This document shows positions 26,728 to 35,748 of a stretch of 39,504 bases of DNA, in pieces (within the stretch, counting starts at the first letter, position 1; every line of letters starts with the position of its first letter). The stretch is taken from NCBI GenBank assembly GCA_947311565.1, contig CAMZLH010000050.1, forward strand, positions 1 to 39,504. The letters run 5' to 3'. The notes under the pieces are model-generated. The model worked only from the letters and a program-made list of their open reading frames with translations, ran no database searches and was not told the DNA's origin. The DNA is from an uncultured Nitratifractor sp. Its GTDB lineage: Bacteria; Campylobacterota; Campylobacteria; Campylobacterales; Sulfurovaceae. The position numbers and the translations under genes are program-made.

Positions 26728-26743
26728 CTAAACTTTTGTTTAG
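26728..26743 (+). terminator. Weak hairpin after acs
   Basis: CTAAAC-TTTT-GTTTAG forms a six-base stem directly after the acs stop codon. It lacks a T run, so it is at best a weak terminator or a 3' end stabiliser. Confidence 0.3.
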
Positions 26744-26770
26744 AGTTAAATTAGTTTTAAAAGGTTGAGT

Positions 26771-27067
26771 ATGAGTGCATTAATAGAGTTTGCAATATTT
26801 CCAACAGACCACGGTGAGAGCAAGAGTGAGTTTGTTGCAAGGGTTATAAAGATGATTCAAGAGAGCGGAGTGCCATATCAGTTTACACCAATGGGAACTA
26901 TTATAGAGACCCAAACAGTTGCTGAGGGCTTAGAGATTGTGCAAAAGGCTTATGAGATTTTGCAAGTTGACTGCAATAGAATATATAGTACAATCAAAAT
27001 AGACTACCGAGCAGGAAAAAACAATCGCTTAGAGTCAAAGGTTAAATCGGTTGAAGCTAAGCTTTAA
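26771..27067 (+). CDS. MTH1187-family thiamine-binding protein (DUF77)
   Basis: This is a 98-residue ferredoxin-like protein of the DUF77/thiamine-binding family. Its pattern is ALIEFAIFPTDHGESKSEFV at the N terminus, then YQFTPMGTIIET (family core YQLTPMGT-like) and RIYSTIKIDYRAGK. Members form tetramers and some bind thiamine or related compounds; the cell role is not settled. I start at the ATG at 26771, because AAGG sits six bases before it; a TTG two codons upstream lies almost on the AAGG. Confidence 0.85.
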   Translation: MSALIEFAIFPTDHGESKSEFVARVIKMIQESGVPYQFTPMGTIIETQTVAEGLEIVQKAYEILQVDCNRIYSTIKIDYRAGKNNRLESKVKSVEAKL

Positions 27068-27104
27068 CCAAACTTTATAGAGCCTCCTTTTAATTATTTT
27101 TTGG

Positions 27105-27110
27105 TACAAT
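27105..27110 (+). promoter_or_regulatory. Possible -10 box for metK
   Basis: TACAAT after a T-rich run (TTTTTTGGTACAATCTG) lies 33 bases before the metK start. AAAGGAG at about 27131-27137 is a strong ribosome-binding site for the TTG start. No SAM riboswitch-like structure fits in this short leader. Confidence 0.45.
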
Positions 27111-27142
27111 CTGCTTAATATTTCTATTTAAAAGGAGCTATC

Positions 27143-28345
27143 TTGTATCTTTTTACAAGCGAAGTTGTTAGCCCAGGTCATCCAGATAAGTGTGCAGATA
27201 TAATTGCAGATAGTATTGTGGATAAGTTAATTATAGGTGACTCTAGCTCTAGAGTTGCTTCAGAGGTTTTTGTAGCAGGTAAACATGTTGTAATTGGTGG
27301 AGAGGTTACATCTAGTACTAACTTAACAAGTGAAGATTATGAAAAAATTGTTCACAATGCACTTGTAGAGATTGGCTATAACGGTAACCCATACTTTACA
27401 AAAGAGGAGTGTTTGTACCCTGAAGATGTAGAGGTTCAAGTTTTACTTAATTCTCAGTCACCAGATATTAACCAAGGAGTTGATAGAGAAGATGGAGAGA
27501 TTGGTGCTGGTGATCAAGGGATTATGTTTGGTTATGCCGATAGTGAGACTAAAGAGTATATGCCAAGTGCAATTACTTATGCAAGAGTTTTAATGCAAAA
27601 GGTTTATGAGTATGCCAAGTCTAATCCATCTAAGCTTGGTGTTGATATAAAGACACAAGTTACAATAGATTATGAGACAAAAGATAATTTCGAGAGTTGT
27701 AATCCTAAAAAGATTCACACCATTGTTGTATCTGCTCCTTGTGTATCAAGTATGAGTATAGATGAGGTTAGAGAGTTAATTCAAACTCTTATAGATGATG
27801 CAGGACTTCCTAAAGAGCTTTATAGTAAAGATGATTGTATTATTCATATTAATCCAACAGGCAAGTATGTATCACACTCATCTTTGCATGATTCTGGTCT
27901 AACTGGTAGAAAACTAATCGTAGATAGCTTTGGTGGGTATGCTCCTATTGGTGGTGGTGCTCAAAGCTCTAAAGATTATACTAAAGTTGATCGTTCTGGT
28001 CTTTATGCTGCTAGATATATTGCAAAACATATTGTTGCTGCAAAACTTGCTAAAAAATGTGTAGTTCAGCTATCTTACGCTATCGGAGTTGCAAAGCCAA
28101 CATCTATTGCAGTAGATACCTATGGAACAGTAGTTGAGGGATTAGATGATAATAAGTTGTCGCAATTTATTATGGATAACTTTCCTTTAACACCAAATTG
28201 GATTACAAAAAAGTTTAAACTAGATAAACCATCTAAAGATACTTTCCTTTATGCAGATGTTGCAGCAAGAGGTCAGGTAGGGCAGAGTGACTACCCATGG
28301 GAGAAGTTGGATAACTTAGATATGTTTAAAAAACTTAATGGCTAA
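27143..28345 (+). CDS. metK: S-adenosylmethionine synthetase
   Basis: MetK makes S-adenosylmethionine from methionine and ATP. Residue 1 is encoded by TTG (27143-27145), supported by AAGGAG five bases upstream. Landmarks are SEVVSPGHPDKCADIIADS, GAGDQGIMFGYA (the ATP motif), HINPTGKYV and the second signature, here PIGGGAQSSKDYTKVDRS. The QSSKDY form replaces the widespread FSGKDPTKVDRS and is what I know from Campylobacter relatives. It has 400 residues. The glycan locus starts only six bases after its stop. Confidence 0.96.
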   Translation: MYLFTSEVVSPGHPDKCADIIADSIVDKLIIGDSSSRVASEVFVAGKHVVIGGEVTSSTNLTSEDYEKIVHNALVEIGYNGNPYFTKEECLYPEDVEVQVLLNSQSPDINQGVDREDGEIGAGDQGIMFGYADSETKEYMPSAITYARVLMQKVYEYAKSNPSKLGVDIKTQVTIDYETKDNFESCNPKKIHTIVVSAPCVSSMSIDEVRELIQTLIDDAGLPKELYSKDDCIIHINPTGKYVSHSSLHDSGLTGRKLIVDSFGGYAPIGGGAQSSKDYTKVDRSGLYAARYIAKHIVAAKLAKKCVVQLSYAIGVAKPTSIAVDTYGTVVEGLDDNKLSQFIMDNFPLTPNWITKKFKLDKPSKDTFLYADVAARGQVGQSDYPWEKLDNLDMFKKLNG

Positions 28346-28351
28346 CTCTTT

Positions 28352-29194
28352 ATGGATAAGAGGAGGCTAACCCCAACAGATATAGTTGTATATAAAGAGA
28401 TAGGCAAGGATGAGATAGATTTTAAAGAAATAATTAAAGTTATATATAGCTATAAAAGATTTATATCTCTATTTTTTGTCGTCTCTTTATTGTTAGCTCT
28501 GCTATATCTATTTATTACTAAACCAATATATAGGGTAGATGCACAGATAGAGTTAGGTTCATATATTAAATATAATAATAACATTCAAAAGAGAGTTTTT
28601 TTTACAAAACCAGATAAGATAATAGATATAGTTAAGTATAAGTTTGATCGTAAAATAGATAACAGATCAATATATCCAAAGATAGAGATAGTCCAAAGTA
28701 GTGGTTTGTTAAGCATAAGTGTAGAAGATTATAGTAACCAAGGTGCATTAAATTACCTAAAAGAGATTATTAATTTTATCAAGAGTAAAGAGTTAGTTAG
28801 TATATTAGCATATAAAAAATTTCTTAAAAAAGAGTTATATATATTAGATGATACTGAAAAAGAGTATAAAGGAAATCTGAAAAAATTATATAAGAGGCTA
28901 AATAGCCCACTAAATAGTAAAATAGAAGAGAGTATAATATTTCAAATATCAGAATATAATAAATTAATCAGTAGTATAAAATTGGATAAAAATAGATATC
29001 AATATATACTTTCAGTCATAACTGAGGTAAACTTTACTAATGAGATAAAAAAGAGTACCAAACCCATTAAACCTAAGTACAATTTAATACTATTAATAGC
29101 TTCTATAGCTAGTATTCTTAGTGCCATTTTTATAGTTTTTCTAATTGAATTTATAAAAGAGGGTAGTGATAAATTAGTTTTAAAAGGTAACTAA
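28352..29194 (+). CDS. Wzz-like chain-length determinant protein
   Basis: The 280-residue protein has the Wzz topology: an N-terminal transmembrane segment (about 37-55), a long helical periplasmic region with coiled-coil character, and a second segment (about 244-267) preceded by the Pro-rich KPIKPKYN typical of these co-polymerases. No tyrosine-kinase domain is present, so it is the simple Wzz type. It would set the length of the polymer made by the EpsG/Wzy-like protein downstream. No clear ribosome-binding site precedes its ATG; it may be translated by readthrough coupling from metK. Its stop overlaps the flippase start by one base. Confidence 0.75.
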   Translation: MDKRRLTPTDIVVYKEIGKDEIDFKEIIKVIYSYKRFISLFFVVSLLLALLYLFITKPIYRVDAQIELGSYIKYNNNIQKRVFFTKPDKIIDIVKYKFDRKIDNRSIYPKIEIVQSSGLLSISVEDYSNQGALNYLKEIINFIKSKELVSILAYKKFLKKELYILDDTEKEYKGNLKKLYKRLNSPLNSKIEESIIFQISEYNKLISSIKLDKNRYQYILSVITEVNFTNEIKKSTKPIKPKYNLILLIASIASILSAIFIVFLIEFIKEGSDKLVLKGN

Positions 29195-30687
29195 TGCTTC
29201 GTAAAAATTTATTGATAAATATATTTATAACTTTATCTATAGGTATATTATCTTTTATTATTAATAAAGTTTTTGCAGATATATTAGGTAAAGAAGCACT
29301 AGGGCTTATGAGTTTGATGACTCAACTTATATCATATTTAAATTTAGTAGATATGGGTATAACAACAGCTGCAACATATGCATTATATAAGCCTCTTTCT
29401 AATAGTAACTACAAAGAGTCTAGTATAATTATATCTACTATAGATAGTTATTTTAAAGTCATATCTATAATTATTATTTTATTTGGTTCTATAATTGCTC
29501 TAGTTTTACCTTATATTGCAAATAGTAGTACTTTTGGCAATATAATCTATATTTATTGGGGTTTATATCTATTAAATACTGCATGGTCTTATCTAAATGC
29601 AAAATATAGTATTTTATTTATAGCTAATCAAGAGTATGGATATATGCGATTAATATCTGGAAGTTCAAGAATATTAGCAATGATTTTACAACTTATAGCA
29701 TTAATATATTTTAAATCTTTTTTACTTTTTATAGCAGTTTTAAGTTTGCAAAATATAATAAACTATATCTTTTTTAAATTTAAATTAATAAAAGATTATC
29801 AGTGGTTTGTTAATACAAAAGATAGATATAGTCAAATAAAAATAGATATGAAGAATATGTTCTGGCATAAAATTGGAGAGGTAGTTGTTTTTAGTACAGA
29901 CTATATAATTATATCTATCTATTTATCATTAAAGATAGTTGCAGTGTATGCAACATATATGATTATATATAGTATGATATCAACAGTAGTTAATATTATT
30001 ACTCCTGTACTGGCACCATATACAGGTAATTTCATAGCCAAGAAGAGTTTAGATAGTAGCTATAAACTTTGGCAAAAGTTTCACTCATTGTATGTATTTA
30101 TAGCAACTTTCGTTGTAACTATCTCTTACTTTACAATTAACACTTTTGTAGAACTTTGGATGGGGAAAGAGTACATCTTGTCTAACAATATAGTAATTTT
30201 AATTCTAATTAACTTATATATAGGTATATCAAGAGGTGCTTTAGAGACATTTAAAAATAATACAGGAGTATATAGTGATATTTATAATCCAATACTAGAG
30301 AGTACAATTAATTTGCTATTATCTTTGATACTAGTTAACTATATTGGTTTAGCAGGTGTAGTTGTGGGTACAGTAGTATCTAATTTAATAGTTATCTATA
30401 TACTAAAACCTCTTGTAGTTTTTAAAAAATCATTTCAAAAGCCTATGAAACAGTATATATTAGAATACTCAAAATATACTGTTTTAACACTTTTATCTAT
30501 ATACTTTTCAACTACTATATTAAGATATATACCTACAAATATAGATAGCTGGAGTCTATTTATAATATATTTTGGTAAAGTTACATTTGTATCTTTTGTT
30601 ATAACTTTAATAGTATTTTTAATAGATAATAACTTTAAAGTATTTTTAAGTAGTTTAATTAAAAAGGCTATAAAAAATTATGATTAA
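29194..30687 (+). CDS. Wzx-like lipid-linked oligosaccharide flippase
   Basis: This protein of 497 residues has about 12-14 hydrophobic segments and the pattern of MATE/MOP exporters: GKEALGLMSLMTQLISYLNL near the start (compare LGxxxyGl in Wzx), a charged middle loop with MFWHKIGEVVVFSTDYIIIS, and a second half with GLAGVVVGTVVSNLIV. It would flip an undecaprenyl-linked repeat unit to the periplasmic side. In C. jejuni N-glycosylation that step is done by the ABC protein PglK, which is not found here. One-base TAATG overlap with the Wzz-like gene and eight-base overlap with the next. Confidence 0.82.
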   Translation: MLRKNLLINIFITLSIGILSFIINKVFADILGKEALGLMSLMTQLISYLNLVDMGITTAATYALYKPLSNSNYKESSIIISTIDSYFKVISIIIILFGSIIALVLPYIANSSTFGNIIYIYWGLYLLNTAWSYLNAKYSILFIANQEYGYMRLISGSSRILAMILQLIALIYFKSFLLFIAVLSLQNIINYIFFKFKLIKDYQWFVNTKDRYSQIKIDMKNMFWHKIGEVVVFSTDYIIISIYLSLKIVAVYATYMIIYSMISTVVNIITPVLAPYTGNFIAKKSLDSSYKLWQKFHSLYVFIATFVVTISYFTINTFVELWMGKEYILSNNIVILILINLYIGISRGALETFKNNTGVYSDIYNPILESTINLLLSLILVNYIGLAGVVVGTVVSNLIVIYILKPLVVFKKSFQKPMKQYILEYSKYTVLTLLSIYFSTTILRYIPTNIDSWSLFIIYFGKVTFVSFVITLIVFLIDNNFKVFLSSLIKKAIKNYD

Positions 30688-31684
30688 AGTAAGTATAATA
30701 ATACCGGCATATAATGCAGAGAAATATATATTTAGATCACTACATAGTGCTTTAAATCAGACTTTACAAGATTTAGAAGTAGTTGTTGTAAATGATGGTT
30801 CAACCGATAGAACTAAAGCTATAGTGGAAGATATAGCGACTAAATATAGCAGAGTTAAAGTTTTAAATATAGAAAATTCTGGTGTATCAAATGCTAGGAA
30901 TATAGGTATTAATAACTCACAAGGTAAGTATATACAGTTTTTAGATAGTGACGATTGGATAGAGCCTAGTATGTCATTAGATATGTATAATTTTGCAGTT
31001 AATAAAAAGTGTGATATAGTAGTTTCAAATTTATATAGAGATGATGACTTAGGAAATTTGGAAATTTGGAAAGATTTAAAAACAGATATCTATCTATACT
31101 CTAAAGATGATTATTTAAAAGAACTTTTTAATAATCGGGCTTATCACTCTGTGTGGAATAAGATATATAAAAAAGAGATATTTAATGATATCTCTTTTCC
31201 AAAGAATATATCTCTAGGTGAAGATTTAGTTATGATGGTAGATATATCTTTAAATGCAGATAATATAGGTAAAATAGATAAAGCTTATTATCACTATATT
31301 ATAAATCCAAATAGTATAACAGAAGATGGTAAATCTAAAAAATTTTATCAACTATTTGATGCATATAGTATTATAGAAGATAGATTACATAAAGCCAAAA
31401 AACATAGTAAATATTACAGAAGTTTTAGTAGTAAAAAGTTTAATGATTTTAGTGCATTTATACACCAAAAGCCATATTATCATGATGATGGATATATTAA
31501 AAGCTTTAATCAATTTATAGAGTATTTACATAGTAAACCAAAGATAGAAAATAGTTCTAACAAATTAAAACAGATATTAATGAGATACTTGATCTCTTTT
31601 CCATATATTCTAAATGTCAAGATTATAATTAGTACAATTACAAGTTTAAAAAAATTTAAACATATGTTTAGAGATGGAGTATAA
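30680..31684 (+). CDS. Family 2 glycosyltransferase
   Basis: This is a GT-A fold enzyme of 334 residues. VSIIIPAYNAEKYIFRSLHS at the N terminus, VVNDGSTDRT (37-45) and the nucleotide-sugar/metal motif DSDD (89-92) followed by WIEP are classic GT2. GEDLVMMVD near residue 190 is the ED acceptor motif. No transmembrane segment is seen, so it should act at the cytoplasmic face on a lipid-linked acceptor. The donor sugar is unknown. Confidence 0.9.
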   Translation: MIKVSIIIPAYNAEKYIFRSLHSALNQTLQDLEVVVVNDGSTDRTKAIVEDIATKYSRVKVLNIENSGVSNARNIGINNSQGKYIQFLDSDDWIEPSMSLDMYNFAVNKKCDIVVSNLYRDDDLGNLEIWKDLKTDIYLYSKDDYLKELFNNRAYHSVWNKIYKKEIFNDISFPKNISLGEDLVMMVDISLNADNIGKIDKAYYHYIINPNSITEDGKSKKFYQLFDAYSIIEDRLHKAKKHSKYYRSFSSKKFNDFSAFIHQKPYYHDDGYIKSFNQFIEYLHSKPKIENSSNKLKQILMRYLISFPYILNVKIIISTITSLKKFKHMFRDGV

Positions 31685-32744
31685 ATTGAAAAAAAGATTA
31701 CTAAATATAACAGGCTCTTTAGGTGGAGGTATAAATAGTGTTGTTAATAGTATATCTAAGGAGTTAAGTAGTATATATAGTATTGATTTTTATATATTAA
31801 GAAAAACAGAGCACATTTCAATACTAGGGTGGCTTAAAAGATTTATTACTATTAAAAAAATTATGCAAAATCAAGATCTTATACACTATCATGGTGGCTG
31901 GCTAATGGCTCTAGCACTACTTTATAAAAAGCCAAAAGCTTCATTAGTTATCTCCCCTCATGGTGCATTAGATAGGGTTTCACTAAAAAAGAGTAGGTAT
32001 AAAAAATTATTTGTAAAATATATCTATATGAAAAGAGCCTACTTAAATGCTAATATTATACACGCACTCACTGATAAAGAGGCAGCAGATATAAGGGCTT
32101 GGGGCATAGATACACCTATAGAGATAATTCCAAATGGCATAGACTTTAAAGATAAACTAGATATTAATTTAGAGCTAAAGAGAAGGCTAAAAGATTTATC
32201 AAAAGATAGGAGAGTATTTTTATCTCTTTCAAGAGTTCATAAAGCAAAAGGTATAGAGATACTTATAGATGCTTTTTCTTTAGTAGATAGTAGAGAGTTT
32301 TGTCTATTTATTGTTGGAGAAGGAAGCAAAGAGTATATATCTTTTTTAGAGCATAAAATTAAAAAATTATCACTTGATAATAGTATATTCTTATTAGGTC
32401 CACTTTATAATGAAGATAAAAATAGTGTTTATGAAATATCAGATATATTTATACTATCATCTTTTAATGAAGGATTTCCATTAACAGTTTTAGAAGCATA
32501 TAGGCAGAAAAAAGCTGTAATAACTACAACAGCAACTCCCTTTAAGTGGATAGTAGAAAATGAGAGTGGATGGTATATAAAACCAACAAAGAGTGAGTTA
32601 AAAAGAGTATTAGAAGAGGCTTTATTAAAAGATTTAGGTGAGTTATCAACTATGGGAAGCAATGGATTTAACTATAGTTTAAAGAATTATAATTTAAATA
32701 CTATTACAAAAAGATATAATTTAATGTATAGTAAATTAATTTAA
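31674..32744 (+). CDS. Family 4 glycosyltransferase (GT-B)
   Basis: This is a GT-B fold enzyme of 356 residues. The N-terminal domain has the glycine-rich GSLGGGINSV loop and SPHGALDRVSL. The C-terminal GT1-type domain has FLSLSRVHKAKGIEILIDAF and the E-x7-E motif in SSFNEGFPLTVLEAY that holds the nucleotide sugar. Two starts are possible: the ATG at 31674 (11-base overlap with the GT2 gene) or a TTG at 31686 that has GGAG six bases upstream. The latter is at least as likely and would remove four residues. Confidence 0.88.
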   Translation: MEYKLKKRLLNITGSLGGGINSVVNSISKELSSIYSIDFYILRKTEHISILGWLKRFITIKKIMQNQDLIHYHGGWLMALALLYKKPKASLVISPHGALDRVSLKKSRYKKLFVKYIYMKRAYLNANIIHALTDKEAADIRAWGIDTPIEIIPNGIDFKDKLDINLELKRRLKDLSKDRRVFLSLSRVHKAKGIEILIDAFSLVDSREFCLFIVGEGSKEYISFLEHKIKKLSLDNSIFLLGPLYNEDKNSVYEISDIFILSSFNEGFPLTVLEAYRQKKAVITTTATPFKWIVENESGWYIKPTKSELKRVLEEALLKDLGELSTMGSNGFNYSLKNYNLNTITKRYNLMYSKLI

Positions 32745-32756
32745 GAGGTATATATA

Positions 32757-33848
32757 TTGAGTAGCTATATATTTTATACATCTATACTGATTTTTTCTAC
32801 ACTAAGTGCATATTTATATGAGAAGAGCCTAGATTATAAAAGATATATATTCTATTTTTTTGCTTTTTTTATACCTTTTATTTTTATAGCAATTAGATTG
32901 AATATGGGTACAGATTATAGTAGTTACGTAGATATCTTTAATGAGATATCAAATGGAAAAGATTTAAGAATAGAGTATGGGTATACCCTATTAAATAAAT
33001 TAGTGCAGATTGTTGGGTTAAATGTTCAATGGGTATTTGCAATAATGGGATTTTTTACTATATATTACTCTTATAGAAGTTTGCCTAAAGATGCTTTTAC
33101 AATAGGAGTATTTTTATTTATAACTATATACTATTTTCAAGGTAGCTATAATCAAATACGACAAGGATTAGCAGTTGCAATTATGTCGTATGCATTTAAG
33201 TATATTTATGAAAAAAATATACTTAAATATATTTTATACTCTGTAGTATCTTCTCTGTTTCATTTTCCTACAGCTATGATTCTATTTTTTATATATTTTA
33301 TAGGAAATATACGATTGAATAGATTTGTTATGATAGCTATTGTAGTAGTTGTATTTGTAGCCGTAGAGCAACATTTAATAGCAGACTACTTAAAATTATT
33401 TATGAGTATATTCCCTTCAGACTATATAGACTATCTTGATGGAAAGTTTGGCTCATCTAACTATAGTAGATATGGAATGTTAATGCCTTTTTTACAAAGC
33501 CTATTATCTATAATAGTATTTTATAATAAAGATAGAGTAACTGCTATATACCCACAAGCTAATATTTTAATTAACCTATATCTACTTTACGAACTCTTTT
33601 ATTTGTTGCACTTTGAGATAACAATATTTAACAGATTACAATATATGTTTGTATTTGCTTTTATAATATCTTTACTATACTTTATTCTATCATTTAATAG
33701 CAGAAGAAGAGTAATAGTTCTCTATATATTATCCTTGAGCTACTTTTTAATATTTCTTAGATTTATACATAATGGTAGCACTACAAAGGTAGATAGTACA
33801 CATATTAATCCATATAAAAATATTATTTTTGATAAAGGAGATCAATGA
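32757..33848 (+). CDS. EpsG-family polysaccharide polymerase (Wzy-like)
   Basis: This is a polytopic membrane protein of 363 residues with about ten segments. FIAIRLNMGTDYSSYVDIF and GSYNQIRQGLAVAIM, with HFPTAMILFFIYF after, match the EpsG group, which polymerises or extends lipid-linked repeat units and functionally replaces Wzy. It starts at TTG (32757), with GAGG upstream. With a Wzz-like protein and flippase in the same operon it suggests that the glycan is polymeric. Other EpsG members act in exopolysaccharide synthesis. Confidence 0.8.
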   Translation: MSSYIFYTSILIFSTLSAYLYEKSLDYKRYIFYFFAFFIPFIFIAIRLNMGTDYSSYVDIFNEISNGKDLRIEYGYTLLNKLVQIVGLNVQWVFAIMGFFTIYYSYRSLPKDAFTIGVFLFITIYYFQGSYNQIRQGLAVAIMSYAFKYIYEKNILKYILYSVVSSLFHFPTAMILFFIYFIGNIRLNRFVMIAIVVVVFVAVEQHLIADYLKLFMSIFPSDYIDYLDGKFGSSNYSRYGMLMPFLQSLLSIIVFYNKDRVTAIYPQANILINLYLLYELFYLLHFEITIFNRLQYMFVFAFIISLLYFILSFNSRRRVIVLYILSLSYFLIFLRFIHNGSTTKVDSTHINPYKNIIFDKGDQ

Positions 33849-34876
33849 ATTATAAAGTAGATTTTGTATTGCCATGGGTAGATAGTAGCGATAGGGAGTG
33901 GCAAAAAGAGAAGGAGCAGTATAATCTAATAGAAGATAATGACATTAACTCTAACTCTAGATATAGAGATATGGGGACATTGAAATATGTTTTAAGAGGT
34001 ATAGAAAAAAACTGTCCATGGTATAATAAAATATATATCATAACTACAGGACACTACCCCAAGTGGCTTGATATAGATCATAAAAAAATTGTTTTAGTTA
34101 AACATGAAGATATATATTTTGATAAATCTCATCTACCTACATTTAACTCCAACTCTATAGAGATGAATATTTTAAATATTCAAGAGTTAAGTGATAAGTT
34201 TATATACTTAAATGATGATATGATAATACTTAGAGAAGTTACGAAAGATAGATTCTTTAAAAATAGTAAACCTATTGATTTTTTTTCTCATAGTTGGATT
34301 AAAAGAGGTAAACTATTTGAAAAGATTAGAGGTAGAGATAGTTGGATACACTCTTTGAATAATAATATAGAACATATAAATAAAAGCTACTATCCTTACA
34401 AAGTAGATAGAGAGAAACTTTTTCATAAAAGTTATCCGACAAGAGTAATAATTGCAAATTTTTTACTAAAATATATATATAAAAAAATATTTTGGCTAGA
34501 GCACTGGCACCACCCTCAACCATATTTAAAAAATACACTTAAAGAAGCATATAAAAATTTTCATAATGATATGCTACAGTGCTCTAAAAATAGATTTAGA
34601 TCAAATAGTGATTTGACTCCATATCTATATAGATATATCCATTTAGTAAAAGGTGATTTTGAGCCATACTATAATAATGACTCTATTGTCTCTAACTTAA
34701 ATAGTATTGATATATTATACAGTTTGATAGAAAAAATTGATAGTAATATAGATATAAAATTTGCATGTTTTAATGATTCTACTAATTTAATAGATGATGA
34801 GTATGATATAATCACTGAGAAGTTAAATCATTTTTTAGATAAATATCTTCCCGAAAAAGCCTCTTTTGAGCTATAG
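33845..34876 (+). CDS. Stealth-family sugar-phosphate transferase
   Basis: Stealth proteins transfer hexose-1-phosphate to make phosphodiester-linked polysaccharides such as meningococcal capsules, and resemble the animal GlcNAc-1-phosphotransferase. Conserved region 1 is VDFVLPWVDSSD (residues 5-16). Conserved region 2 covers RYRDMGTLKYVLRGIEKN through KIYIITTGHYPKWLD and DKFIYLNDDMIIL (39-129). The region with HWHHPQPYLK and FHNDMLQCSKNRFRSNSDLT corresponds to the later conserved blocks. It has 343 residues. The gene shares four bases with the polymerase gene. It predicts a phosphate bridge in the glycan. Confidence 0.88.
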   Translation: MNYKVDFVLPWVDSSDREWQKEKEQYNLIEDNDINSNSRYRDMGTLKYVLRGIEKNCPWYNKIYIITTGHYPKWLDIDHKKIVLVKHEDIYFDKSHLPTFNSNSIEMNILNIQELSDKFIYLNDDMIILREVTKDRFFKNSKPIDFFSHSWIKRGKLFEKIRGRDSWIHSLNNNIEHINKSYYPYKVDREKLFHKSYPTRVIIANFLLKYIYKKIFWLEHWHHPQPYLKNTLKEAYKNFHNDMLQCSKNRFRSNSDLTPYLYRYIHLVKGDFEPYYNNDSIVSNLNSIDILYSLIEKIDSNIDIKFACFNDSTNLIDDEYDIITEKLNHFLDKYLPEKASFEL

Positions 34877-34884
34877 GAGTTTGT

Positions 34885-35694
34885 ATGAAGTTTTCAGTTT
34901 TAATCTCTATTTATTATAAAGAGAGAGCATCCTATTTTAATAGATGTATGCAGAGTATTTGGGATGAGCAGAGTATAAAACCAAATGAGATAGTATTAGT
35001 AGAAGATGGAGAGTTAACTTTAGAGCTTTATGACTTAATAGATAAGTGGGAACAGAAGTTAAATGGTATATTAATTCGTTTACAATTAGATACAAATGTA
35101 GGACTTGGAGATGCTTTAAATATTGGACTACACTCGTGTAACTTTGAGTTAATAGCACGAATGGATAGTGATGATATAGCTAGGAGAGATAGGTTTGAAA
35201 AACAACTAAAAATATTACAAAACGGCGTTGATATTTGTAGCTCTTGGGTAAGTGAATTTGATATTGACGAAAGAGAGATAATATCATATAGGAGAGTTCC
35301 AGAACTTCATAAAGATATTCTAATATTTTCAAAGAGTAGAAATCCACTAAATCACCCAGCAGTTATGTATAAAAAGAGTAAAGTTTTAGATGCTGGTGGA
35401 TATAAAAAGATGTTATGGTTTGAAGATTACTATCTATGGATAAGAGTATTATTAAGTGGTGCGAAGTTTTATAATATACAAGAGCCACTTGTTAATATGC
35501 GTTCAGGCTTTGCTCAGCTTGAAAGAAGAAGTGGTTTAAGCTATGCAAAAGCTGAATTTAAGTTTCAAAAAGAACTTTTAAATTTAGAATTTATTACTGT
35601 TTTTAGGTTTATAAAAAACCTGTTAGTTCGATTAATTGTAAGAATATCACCAAAAAAAGCTGTTAAAATAGTGTATAAATTAATTAGACGATAA
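34885..35694 (+). CDS. Family 2 glycosyltransferase (AmsE-like)
   Basis: This is a 269-residue GT-A enzyme with FSVLISIYYKERASYFNRCM, EIVLVEDGELT and the motif ARMDSDDIARRDRFEKQ (DSDD at 94-97). LNHPAVMYKKS and WFEDYYLWIRVL complete the pattern seen in AmsE-type capsule and exopolysaccharide transferases. It is the last gene before the small gap 35695-35748, which contains a hairpin and a new promoter. Confidence 0.9.
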   Translation: MKFSVLISIYYKERASYFNRCMQSIWDEQSIKPNEIVLVEDGELTLELYDLIDKWEQKLNGILIRLQLDTNVGLGDALNIGLHSCNFELIARMDSDDIARRDRFEKQLKILQNGVDICSSWVSEFDIDEREIISYRRVPELHKDILIFSKSRNPLNHPAVMYKKSKVLDAGGYKKMLWFEDYYLWIRVLLSGAKFYNIQEPLVNMRSGFAQLERRSGLSYAKAEFKFQKELLNLEFITVFRFIKNLLVRLIVRISPKKAVKIVYKLIRR

Positions 35695-35723
35695 TATAAA
35701 ACCTTTTATTAATAAGTTTTATA
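35695..35723 (+). terminator. Hairpin between the GT2 and initiating transferase genes
   Basis: TATAAAAC (35695-35702) pairs with GTTTTATA (35716-35723) around a 13-base loop, directly after the stop codon of the upstream gene. It is AT-rich and has no long T run. It may give partial termination, or only separate the two transcription units. Confidence 0.35.
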
Positions 35724-35724
35724 C

Positions 35725-35730
35725 TATAAT
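35725..35730 (+). promoter_or_regulatory. -10 box for the initiating transferase and pglB
   Basis: TATAAT (context tactataatttct) lies 24 bases before the ATG at 35749. It could give the last two genes of the locus their own transcription. Confidence 0.45.
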
Positions 35731-35748
35731 TTCTATAAAAAGAGTAAA

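Noticed and set aside
26765-26770. TTG start for the thiamine-binding-family gene
   Set aside because: It lies directly on the AAGG ribosome-binding site that serves the ATG at 26771.
27111-27142. SAM riboswitch ahead of metK
   Set aside because: The leader after the -10 box is about 25-30 bases, too short for any known SAM riboswitch.
28361-28366. AGGAGG inside the first codons of the Wzz-like gene, suggesting a later start
   Set aside because: No ATG, GTG or TTG lies in frame at a suitable distance after it, and the N-terminal sequence is compatible with the family.
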